NCBI GenBank assembly: GCA_030549495.1
Contig: JAUIRK010000921.1
Coordinates: 1,140,362 to 1,204,361 of the forward strand
Origin: Nectonema munidae
Taxonomy: Eukaryota; Nematomorpha; Nectonematoida; Nectonematidae
DNA length: 64,000 nt
Reading direction: 5' to 3'
The notes under the pieces were generated by a model. It saw only the letters and a program-made list of their open reading frames with translations. It did no database searches and had not been told where the DNA came from. Positions within the stretch are counted from its first letter, which is position 1; the number at the start of each line of letters is the position of its first letter. Position numbers and translations under genes: made by a program. Below are positions 13,965 through 26,300 of this stretch, piece after piece.

Positions 13965-15273
13965 CCTCACTTTTGAGACAGTTCATTTTATCTACAAATG
14001 AAAAAAATATAAATTGCAAAGCGAATTTAATAAGTTTGAGCTATTATGTTTGTTAAATAATTTCCACTTTAACATCGGTGATAAGAAAGTTTTCTAACTC
14101 ATTCTATATTTTTGTGTGATGCAAGGTAAAACTTATAAAAATATATATAAAAATCTTTCTTTGTAGACTGAACGTGGTTTCTTTTTAAAATATAAAGTCA
14201 ACTTTTTAATGTAATATGTCATGGATATTTATTGTTAATTTTGTTTATTTTTTATTCATTTACTTATACAGTATATTTTTCTTTACATTTAAACTTTTGT
14301 TAATAAATTTAAATTTTCAAATATTTTATTTCTTTTTGAAATTGTATATATTTTTTTAAAAATAAAATCCTTCTTTCTCAATGCTTACCAGTGCTCTTTT
14401 TAAAATAATAATAAACGAAAATAAGAGATAGAACGAATAAGATTAAACAATTGGTTCATTACATTTGAATTTTATTATTTTTTATCCAACTTGGAATATA
14501 GACAAACAAAAATTAAAAATTTAAAACTATTAATTTTTGTTTGAAAAATGCATATTTACTTAAATTAAAAAACGTAAAATATATTTTTAGTATTGAAACT
14601 CTTATTAGTTTTAAAATGGTATATATAATTTAGTTTAGAACAGATAAGGACTGTCACTTCAGAAATTTTGAAGCAAACCTTGCAATGTTGACAATATAAA
14701 ATAAATTATAAAACTTTTATGTAAATAAAATGACAAACGAATTATCTTTAACAAATTGCTCAAATAAGAAACTAGATTCATTATATTTCTCAGTCATTTA
14801 TTAAAGAAGTAATTGTAGAAAGAAGGAATTTATAAAAACATATATGTAGTTTTTCTTATCATGACTTATGATAAAACAAATTATGTGTTTAGCCTATAAG
14901 ATTCGTCGTGACATCTCCTACTGTCTAATCAATACAACAAAAATCTATCTCGTCAAAAAGATCATCATTTGAAAAGAAAATAAACAAATTCAAACCAAAC
15001 TAAGCAAAGTTACTGGAAGAGAAGGAATATATATTTTGCAATTAAAATCATTCCTTGATGATAAAAGTATATTTAAAGTTTGTAATTATAAAATGCAAAG
15101 AACATGCAATAAATTATTTTTAAAAATCAACTCGCTAAAATTTATTTTTAAGAAGCACCTTTGGAAGCATTGAGAATGAAGTAATTTTATTCATTTTTTT
15201 CTTCTTCAATAAATTCATTTATCTTCTTTTTTTTCTATACCTTTAATTTTGAAACGGAAAATTTTAATATATA
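13965..15273. other. AT-rich non-coding spacer
   Basis: Apart from the second half of the diverged duplication (to about 14070), no gene or element is recognised. The sequence is unique, strongly AT-rich and full of T and A runs. Confidence 0.55.
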
Positions 15274-15370
15274 CAGTCAGGAAACGTTATAACGCGGTAA
15301 CAGGGGTCCATAATAACAACTCGCGTTATAACTCATCCGCGTTATAATTTTCCAATACAAGTTAAATAAT
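15274..15370. mobile_element. Possible pogo/Tigger-like transposon end (one end only)
   Basis: After TA at 15272-15273 the sequence reads CAGTCAGGAAACGTTATAACG, followed by repeated CGCGTTATAA words near 15322 and 15339. CGTTATAACG is itself a palindrome. CAGT ends next to a TA dinucleotide, with repeated GTTATAACG words, resemble the ends of pogo/Tigger-type Tc1-mariner elements as I remember them. No matching inverted end is found before the satellite begins about 330 bp on, so it is a fragment or a chance resemblance. Confidence 0.4.
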
Positions 15371-15696
15371 ATTTACATAGACTGATTTTTTTTTATTATA
15401 AGAAAACATTGCATAACACTCCTAAAACTAAAATTTGAAAAGTAATAAAGTGTAAAAGAAATGTCACAAACAATCTGTAAGATTTGTTACAAAAATTTTT
15501 CTTAGAACAAAAAAACATCGATGTACACTTGAAAACTCTTCTTTTATGCAAAATAGTCGGTAATAAGTTTTTGTTTAGCGCTTCTTTTTTTGAAATATTT
15601 TCTGCAAAACGCAAAATATTTTCTAGTTGAATTAGTTTAATTGAATCAACTTCTTATGTTTCTCGCCATTCTAAACTTTGTTTCACCATAAAGAAA
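15371..15696. other. Junction segment before the satellite array
   Basis: About 330 bp of unique AT-rich sequence. A 72-codon minus-strand frame at 15396-15614 shows no recognisable domain. The satellite starts abruptly at CTTTTGGACTCAAAATTT, partway into a unit. Confidence 0.55.
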
Positions 15697-18600
15697 CTTT
15701 TGGACTCAAAATTTAAAACACGATTAATAAATAAAATGTATTTATTTATGTTGCTCAATGGAGTTATGAAAAGATATTCATCATAAATTAAAGTTTCTTC
15801 TTTAAGTTTGTATTATAATCCTTGAATCACGTGATTATTTCAAAAATTATATTTCAAATATGTTTTTAATCAAAAGTTATATGATCAATATTCTTCTTTT
15901 GATAATTTTTGGACTCAAAATTTAAAACACGATTAATAAATAAAATGTATTTATTTATGTTGCTCAATGGAGTTATGAAAAGATATTCATAATAAATTAA
16001 AGTTTCTTCTTTAAGTTTGTAACGTAATCCTAGAATCACGTGATTATTTTAAAAATTATATTTCAAATATGTTTTTAATTCAAAGTTATATAATCAATAT
16101 TCTTCTTTTGGTAATTTTTGAAATTAAAATTTAAAACACGATTAATAAATAAAATGTATTTTTTTATGTTGCTCAATGGAGTTATGAAAAGATATTCATC
16201 ATAAATTAAAGTTTCTTATTTAAGGTTGTATAGTAATCCTAGAATCACGTGATTATTTCAAAAATTATATTTCAAATATGTTTTTAATCAAAAGTTATAT
16301 GATCAATATTCTTCTTTTGATAATTTTTGGACTCAAAATTTAAAACACGATTAATAAATAAAATGTATTTATTTATGTTGTTCAATGGAGTTATGAAAAG
16401 ATATTCATCATAAATTAAAGTTTCTTCTTTAAGGTTGTATAGTAATCCTAGAATCACGTGATTATTTCAAAAATTATATTTCAAATATGTTTTTAATTCA
16501 AAGTTATATAATCAATATTCTTCTTTTGATAATTTTTGGACTCAAAATTTAAAACACGGTTAATAAATAACATTTATTTATTTATGTTGTTCATTTGAGT
16601 TATGAAAAGATATTCATCATAAATTAAAGTTTCTTCTTTAAGTTTGTATAGTAATCCTAGAATCACGTGATTATTTCAAAAATTATATATCAAATATGTT
16701 TTTAAATCAAAGTTATATAATCAATATTCTTCTTTTGATAATTTTTTAAATTAAAATTTAAAACACTATTAATAAATAAAATGTATTTATTTATGTTGCT
16801 CAATGGAGTTATGAAAAGTTATTCATCATAATTTAAAATTTCTTCTAAGTTTGTATAGAAATTCTTGAATCACGTGATTATTTCAAAAATTTCATTTCAA
16901 TTATGTTTTTTATTGAAAGTTATATAATCAATATTCTTCTTTTGATAATTTTTGAACTCAAAATTTAAAACAGAATTAATAAATAAAATGAATTTATATA
17001 TGTTGTTCAATTGGGTTATGAAAAGATATTCATCATAATTTAAAATTTCTTCTTTAAGTTTGTATAGTATTACTAGAATCACGTGATTATTTCAAAAATT
17101 ATATTTCAAATATGTTTTTAATTCAAAGTTATATAATCAATATTCTTCTTTTGGTAATTTTTGAAATTAAAATTTAAAACACGGTTAATAAATAAAATGT
17201 ATTTATTTATGTTGCTCAATGGAGTTATGAAAAGATATTCATCATAAATTAAAGTTTTTTCTTTAAGTTTGTATAGCAATCCTAGTATCACCTGATTATT
17301 TCAAAATTATATTTCAAATATGTTTTTAATTCAAAGTTATATAATCAATATTCTTTTTTGATAATTTTTGGACTCAAAATTTAAAACACGGTTAATAAAT
17401 AAAATGTATTTATTTTGGGGGGAAAAGACAAAAAAAGTTTTGTTTGATAGCATCCTAGTCAGATTATAATCCTAAAATCACGTGATTATTTCAAAAATTA
17501 TATATCAAATATATTTTTAATTTAAAGTTATATAATCAATAATCTTTTTTTGATAATTTTTGAAATTAAAATTTAAAACACGATTAATAAATAAAATGTA
17601 TTATGTTGTTCATTTGAGTTATGAATAGATATTCATCATAAATTAAAGTTTCTTCTTTAAGTTTGTATAGTAATACTAGAATCACGTGATTATTTCAAAA
17701 ATTATATTTTAAACATGTTTTTAATTCAAAGTTATATAATCACGATTAATAAATAAAATGTATTTATTTATGTTGCTCAATGGAGTTATGAAAAGATATT
17801 CATCATAATTTAAAGTTTCTTCTTTAAGTTTGTATAGTATTACTAGAATCACGTGATTATTTCAAAAATTATATTTCAAATATGTTTTTAATTCAATGTT
17901 ATAATCATTATTCTTCTTTTGATAATTTTTGAACTCAAAATTTAAAACACTATAATAAATAAAATTTATATATTTGTCTTGCTCAATGGAGTTATGAAAA
18001 GATATTCATCATAATTTAAAGTTTCTTCTTTAAGTTTGTATAGTAATACTAGAATCACGTGATTATTTCAAAAATTATATTTTAAACATGTTTTTAATTC
18101 AAAGTTATATAATCAATATTCTTCTTATGATAATTTTTGAAATTAAAATTTAAAACACGATTAATAAATAAAATGTATTTATTTATGTTGCTCAATGGAG
18201 TTATGAAAAGATATTCATCAGAAATTAAAGTGTCTTCTTTAAGTTTTTATTGTAATACTAGAATCACGTGATTATTTCAAAAATTATATTTCAAATATGT
18301 TTTTAATTCAAAGTTATATAATCAATATTCTTCTTATGATAATTTTTGAAATTAAAATTTAAAACACGATTAATAAATAAAATGTATTTATTTATGTTGC
18401 TCAATGGAGTTATGAAAAGATATTCATCATAAATTAAAGTTTCTTCTTTAAGTTTGTATTATAATCCTTGAATCACGTGATTATTTCAAAAATTATATTT
18501 CAAATATGTTTTTAATTCAAAGTTATATAATCAATATTCTTCTTTTGATAATTTTTGGACTCAAAATTTAAAACACAGTTAATAAATAACATTTATTTAT

Positions 18601-20340
18601 TTATGTTGTTCATTTGAGTTATGAAAAGATATTCATCATAATTTAAAGTTTCTTCTTTAAGTTTGTATAGTAATACTAGAATCACGTGATTATTTCAAAA
18701 ATTATATTTCAAATATGTTTTTAATTCAAAGTTATATAATCAATATTCTTCTTATGATAATTTTTGAAATTAAAATTTAAAACACGATTAATAAATAAAA
18801 TGTATTTATTTATGTTGCTCAATGGAGTTATGAAAAGATATTCATCATAAATTAAAGTTTCTTCTTTAAGTTTGTATAGTAATCCTAGAATCACGTGATT
18901 ATTTCAAAAATTATATTTCAAATATGTTTTTAATTCAAAGTTATATAATCAATATTCTTCTTTTGATAATTTTTGGACTCAAAATTTAAAACACGGTTAA
19001 TAAATAAAATGTATTTATTTATGTTGCTCAATGGAGTTATGAAAAGATATTCATCATAAATTAAAGTTTTTTCTTTAAGTTTGTATAGCAATCCTAGTAT
19101 CACCTGATTATAATCCTAAAATCACGTGATTATTTCAAAAATTATATATCAAATATATTTTTAATTCAAAGTTATATAATCAATAATCTTTTTTTGATAA
19201 TTTTTGAAATTAAAATTTAAAACACGATTAATAAATAAAATGTATTATGTTGTTCATTTGAGTTATGAATAGATATTCATCATAAATTAAAGTTTCTTCT
19301 TTAAGTTTGTATAGTAATCCTAGAATCACGTGATTATTTCAAAAATTATATATCAAATATGTTTTTAAATCAAAGTTATATAATAAATATTCTTCTTTTG
19401 ATAATTTTTCAAATTAAAATTTAAAACACTATTAATAAATAAAATGTATTTATTTATGTTGCTCAATGGAGTTATGAATAGATATTCATCATAAATTAAA
19501 GTTTCTTCTTTAAGTTTGTATAGTAATCCTAGAATCACGTGATTATTTCAAAAATTATATATCAAATATGTTTTTAATTCAAAGTTATATAATCAATATT
19601 CTTCTTTTGATAATTTTTGAAATTAAAATTTAAAACACGATTAATAAATAAAATATATTTATTTATGTTGCTCAATGGAGTTATGAAAAGATATTCATCA
19701 GAAATTAAAGTGTCTTCTTTAAGTTTTTATTGTAATACTTGAATCACGTGATTATTTCAAATATGTTTTTAATTCAAAGTTATATAATCAATATTCTTCT
19801 TTTGATAATTTTTAAACTCAAAATTTAAAACACGATTAATAAATTATTTATATATGTTGTTAAATTGGGTTATAAGAAGATATTCATCATAATTTAGAAT
19901 TTCTTTATTAAGTTTGTATAGAAATCCTTGAATCACGTGAATATTTCAAAATTTTCATTTCAAATATGTTTTTATTGAAAGTTATATAATCAATATTCTA
20001 CTTTTGATAATTTTAGAAATTAAAATTTATAACACGATTAATAAATAAAATTCAATAGAGTTATTAAAAGATATTCATCATAAATTAAAGTTTCTTCTTT
20101 AAGTTTCTATAGTAATACTAGAATCACGTGATTATTTCAAAAATTATATTTCAAATATGTTTTTAATCCAATGTTATATAATCAATATTCTTCTTTTGAT
20201 AATTTTTGAACTCAAAAATTAAAACACGGTTAATAAATAAAATGTTTTTATATTTGTTGCTCAATTGGGTTATGAAAATATATTCATCATAATTTAAAGT
20301 TTCTTCTTTTAGTTTGAATAGAAATCCTTGAATCACGTGA
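15697..20340. repeat. Satellite left edge, diverged unit subfamily
   Basis: About 22 units differ from the core by fixed variants: AATGGAGTTATG rather than AATTGGGTTATG, AAAGTTATATAATC rather than AAATTTATATAATC, TTATATTTC rather than TTTCATTTC, and TAGTAATCCTAG rather than TAGAAATCCTTG. Many units are internally deleted or mutated independently. Despite this the CACGTG core is kept in about 22 of 24 sites, the two exceptions reading CACCTG. Hybrid units at about 19.8-20.3 kb mark the change to the core type. Confidence 0.9.
17414..17465. other. Non-satellite insert in the array edge
   Basis: A unit is interrupted after TGTATTTATTTT by about 50 bp beginning with a run of six G, then AAAAGACAAAAAAAG and TTTGATAGCATCC, before satellite resumes at ATAATCCTAAAATCACG. 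The only other place with the same resumption point is 19110, without the insert. Its origin is unknown. Confidence 0.7.
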
Positions 20341-23300
20341 TTATTTCAAAAATTTCATTTCAAATATGTTTTTATTGAAATTAATATAATCAATAATCTT
20401 CTTTTGATAATTTTTGAACTCAAAATTTAAAACACGGTTAATAAATAAAATGTATTTATTTTTGTTGCTCAATTGGGTTATGAAAAGATATTCATCATAA
20501 TTTAAAGTTTCTTCTTTAAGTTTGAATAGAAATCCTTGAATCACGTGATTATTTCAAAAATTTCATTTCAAATATGTTTTTATTGAAATTTATATAATCA
20601 ATATTCTTCTTTTGATAATTTTTGAACTCAAAATTTAAAACATGGTTAATAAATAAAATGTATTTATTTTTGTTGCTCAATTGGGTTATGAAAAGATATT
20701 CATCATAATTTAAAGTTTCTTCTTTAAGTTTGTATAGAAATCCTTGAATCACGTGATTATTTCAAAAATTTCATTTCAAATATGTTTTTTATTGAAATTT
20801 ATAAAATCATTATTCTTCTTTTGATAATTTTTGAACTCAAAATTTAAAATACGGTTAATAAATATAATGTTTTTATTTTTGTTGCTCAATTGGGTTATGA
20901 AAAGATATTCATCATAATTTAAAGTTTCTTCTTTAAGTTTGAATAGAAATCCTTGAATCACGTGATTATTTCAAAAATTTCATTTCAAATATGTTTTTTA
21001 TTGAAATTTATATAATCAATATTCTTCTTTTGATAATTTTTGAACTCAAAATTTAAAACATGGTTAATAAATAAAATGTATTTATTTTTGTTGCTCAATT
21101 GGGTTATGAAAAGATATTCATCATAATTTAAAGTTTCTTCTTTAAGTTTGAATAGAAATCCTTGAATCACGTGATTATTTCAAAAATTTCATTTCAAATA
21201 TGTTTTTATTGAAATTTATATAATCAATATTCTTCTTTTGATAATTTTTAAACTCAAAATTTAAAACACGGTTAATAAATAAAATGTATTAATTTTTGTT
21301 GCTCATTTGGGTTTCATCATAATTTAAAATTTCTTCTTTAAGTTTGTATAGAAATCCTTGAATCACGTGATTATTTCATAAATTTCATTTCAAATAAATT
21401 TTTTATTTCAAGTATAATAAATATTCTTCTTTTGATCATTTTTGAACTCAAAATTTAAAACACGGTTAATAAATAAAATGTATTTATTTTTGTTGCTCAA
21501 TTAGGTTATGAAAAGATATTCATCATAATTTAAAGTTTCTTTTTTAAGTTTGTATAGAAATCCTTGAATCCCGTGATTATTTCAAAAATTTCATTTCAAA
21601 TATGTTTTTATTGAAATTTATATAATCAATATTCTTCTTTTGATAATTTTTGAACTCAAAATTTAAAACACGGTTAATAAATAAAATGTATTAATTTTTG
21701 TTGCTCATTTGGGTTTCATCATAATTTAAAATTTCTTCTTTAACTTTGTATAGAAATCCTTGAATCAAGTGATTATTTCATAAATTTCATTTCAAATATA
21801 TTTTTTATTTCAAATTAAATAATCAATATTCTTCTTTTGATAATTTTTGAACTCAAAATTTAAAACACGGTTAATAAATAATTTTTTTTATTTTTATTGC
21901 TCAATTGGGTTATGAAAAGATATTCATCATAATTTAAAGTTTCTTCTTTAAGTTTGAATAGAAATCCTTGAATCACGTGATTATTTCAAAAATTCCATTT
22001 CAAATATGTTTTTATTGAAATTTATATAATCAATATTCTTCTTTTGATAATTTTTGAACTCAAAATTTAAAAAATTTCATTTCAAATATGTTTTTATTGA
22101 AATTTATATAATCAATAATCTTCTTTTGATAATTTTTGAACTCAAAATTTTAAACACGGTTAATAAATAAAATGTATTTATTTATGTTGCTCAATTGGGT
22201 TATGAAAAGATATTCATCATAAATTAAAGTTTCTTCTTTAAGTTTGAATAGAAATCCTAGAATCACGTGATTATTTCAAAAATTTCATTTCAAATATGTT
22301 TTTATTGAAATTTATATAATCAATATTCTTCTTTTGATAATTTTTAAACTCAAAATTTAAACACGGTTAATAAATAAAATGTTTTAATTTTTGTTGCTCA
22401 TTTGGGTTTCATCATAATTTAAAATTTCTTCTTTAAATTTGTATAGAAATTTTTGAATCACGTGATTATTTCATAAATTTCATTTCAAATATATTTTTTA
22501 TTTCAAGTTAAATAATCAATATTCTTCTTTTGATAATTTGAACTCAAAAATTAAAACACGTCTAAAAATAAAATGTATTTATTTTTGTTGCTCAATTGGG
22601 TTATGAAAAGATATTCATCATAATTTAAAGTTTCTTCTTTAAGTTTGTATAGAAATCCTTGAATCACATGATTATTTCAAAAATTTCATTGCAAATATAT
22701 TTTTTATTGAAATTTATAAAATCAATATTCTTCTTTTGATAATTTTTGAACTCAAAATTAAAAACACGGTTAATAAATAAAATGTTTTTATTTTTGTTGC
22801 TCAATTGGGTTATGAAAAGATATTCATCATAATTTAAAGTTTCTTCTTTAAGTTTGTATAGAAATCCTTGAATCACGTGATTATTTCAAAAATTTCATTT
22901 CAAATATGTTTTTATTGAAATTTATATAATCAATATTCTTCTTTTGATAATTTTTGAACTCAAAATTTAAAACACGGTTAATAAATAAAATGTATTAATT
23001 TTTGTTGCTCATTTGGGTTTCATCATAATTTAAAATTTCTTCTTTAACTTTGTATAGAAATCCTTGAATCACGTGATTATTTCATAAATTTCATTTCAAA
23101 TATATTTTTTATTTCAAATTAAATAATCAATATTCTTCTTTTGATAATTTTTGAACTCAAAATTTAAAACACGGTTAATAAATAAAATGTTTTTATTTTT
23201 GTTGCTCAATTGGGTTATGAAAAGATATTCATCATAATTTAAAGTTTCTTCTTTAAGTTTGAATAGAAATCCTTGAATCACGTGATTATTTCAAAAATTT

Positions 23301-26300
23301 CATTTCAAATATGTTTTTATTGAAATTTATATAATCAATATTCTTCTTTTGATAATTTTTGAACTCAAAATTTAAAACACGGTTAATAAATAAAATGTTT
23401 TTATTTTTGTTGCTCAATTGGGTTATGAAAAGATATTCATCATAATTTAAAGTTTCTTCTTTAAGTTTGAATAGAAATCCTTGAATCACGTGATTATTTC
23501 AAAAATTTCATTTCAAATATGTTTTTATTGAAATTTATATAATCAATATTCTTCTTTTGATAATTTTTAAACTCAAAATTTAAAACACGGTTAATAAATA
23601 AAATGTATTAATTTTTGTTGCTCATTTGGGTTTCATCATAATTTAAAATTTCTTCTTTAAATTTGTATAGAAATCCTTGAATCACGTGATTATTTCAAAA
23701 TTTCATTTCAAATATGTTTTTTATTGAAATTTATATAATCAATAATCTTCTTTTGATAATTTTTGAACTCAAAATTTAAAACACGGTTAATAAATAAAAT
23801 GTATTTATTTTTGTTGCTCAATTGGGTTATGAAAAGATATTCATCATAATTTAAAGTTTCTTCTTTAAGTTTGTATAGAAATCCTTGAATCACGTGATTA
23901 TTTCAAAATTTCATTTCAAATATGTTTTTTATTGAAATTTATATAAGCAATAATCTTCTTTTGATAATTTTTGAACTCAAAATTTGAAACACGGTTAATA
24001 AATAAAATATATTTATTTTTGTTGCTCAATTGGGTTATGAAAAGATATTCATCATAATTTAAAGTTTCTTCTTTAAGTTTGAATAGAAATCCTTGAATCA
24101 CGTGATTATTTCAAAAATTTCATTTCAAATATGTTTTTTATTGAAATTTATATAATCAATATTCTTCTTTTGATAATTTTTGAACTCAAAATTTAAAACA
24201 CGGTTTATAAATAAAATGTATTTATTTATGTTGTTCAATTGGGTTGTGAAAAGGGTATTCATTATAATTTAGAATTCCTTCTTTAAGTTTGTATAGAAAT
24301 TCTTGAATCACGTGATAATTTCAAAAATTTCATTTCAAATATATTTTTTATTTCAAGTTAAATAATCAATATTCTTCTTTTGATAATTTGAACTCAAAAA
24401 TTAAAACACGTCTAAAAATAAAATGTATTTATTTTTGTTGCTCAATTGGGTTATGAAAAGATATTCATCATAATTTAAAGTTTCTTCTTTAAGTTTGTAT
24501 AGAAATCCTTGAATCACGTGATTATTTCAAAAATTTCATTTCAAATATGTTTTTTATTGAAATTTATATAATCAATATTCTTCTTTTGATAATTTTTGAA
24601 CTCAAAATTTAAAACACGGTTAATAAATAAAATGTATTAATTTTTGTTGCTCATTTGGGTTTAATCATAATTTAATTTAAATTTCTTCTTTAACTTTGTA
24701 TAGAAATCCTTGAATCAAGTGATTATTTCATAAATTTCATTTCAAATATATTTTTTATTTCAAATTAAATAATCAATATTCTTCTTTTGATAATTTTTGA
24801 ACTCAAAATTTAAAACACGGTTAATAAATAAAATGTTTTTATTTTTGTTGCTCAATTGGGTTATGAAAAGATATTCATCATAATTTAAAGTTTCTTCTTT
24901 AAGTTTGAATAGAAATCCTTGAATCACGTGATTATTTCAAAAATTTCATTTCAAATATGTTTTTATTGAAATTTATATAATCAATATTCTTCTTTTGATA
25001 ATTTTTGAACTCAAAATTTAAAAAATTTCATTTCAAATATGTTTTTATTGAAATTTATATAATCAATAATCTTCTTTTGATAATTTTTGAACTCAAAATT
25101 TTAAACACGGTTAATAAATAAAATGTATTTATTTTTGTTGCTCAATTGGGTTATGAAAAGATATTCATCATAAATTAAAGTTTCTTCTTTAAGTTTGAAT
25201 AGAAATCCTTGAATCACGTGATTATTTCAAAAATTTCATTTCAAATATGTTTTTATTGAAATTTATATAATCAATATTCTTCTTTTGATAATTTTTAAAC
25301 TCAAAATTTAAACACGGTTAATAAATAAAATGTTTTAATTTTTGTTGCTCATTTGGGTTTCATCATAATTTAAAATTTCTTCTTTAAATTTGTATAGAAA
25401 TTTTTGAATCACGTGATTATTTCATAAATTTCATTTCAAATATATTTTTTATTTCAAGTTAAATAATCAATATTCTTCTTTTGATAATTTGAACTCAAAA
25501 ATTAAAACACGTCTAAAAATAAAATGTATTTATTTTTGTTGCTCAATTGGGTTATGAAAAGATATTCATCATAATTTAAAGTTTCTTCTTTAAGTTTGTA
25601 TAGAAATCCTTGAATCACATGATTATTTCAAAAATTTCATTGCAAATATATTTTTTATTGAAATTTATAAAATCAATATTCTTCTTTTGATAATTTTTGA
25701 ACTCAAAATTAAAAACACGGTTAATAAATAAAATGTTTTTATTTTTGTTGCTCAATTGGGTTATGAAAAGATATTCATCATAATTTAAAGTTTCTTCTTT
25801 AAGTTTGTATAGAAATTCTTGAATCACGTGATTATTTCAAAAATTTCATTTCAAATATGTTTTTATTGAAATTTATATAATCAATATTCTTATTTTGATA
25901 ATTTTTGAACTCAAAATTTAAAACACGGTTAATAAATAAAATGTATTAATTTTTGTTGCTCATTTGGGTTTCATCATAATTTAAAATTTCTTCTTTAACT
26001 TTGTATAGAAATCCTTTAATCACGTGATTATTTCATAAATTTCATTTCAAATATATTTTTTATTTCAAATTAAATAATCAATATTCTTCTTTTGATAATT
26101 TTTGAACTCAAAATTTAAAACACGGTTAATAAATAAATTTTTTTTATTTTTGTTGCTCAATTGGGTTATGAAAAGATATTCATCATAATTTAAAGTTTCT
26201 TCTTTAAGTTTGAATAGAAATCCTTGAATCACGTGATTATTTCAAAAATTTCATTTCAAATATGTTTTTATTGAAATTTATATAATCAATATTCTTCTTT

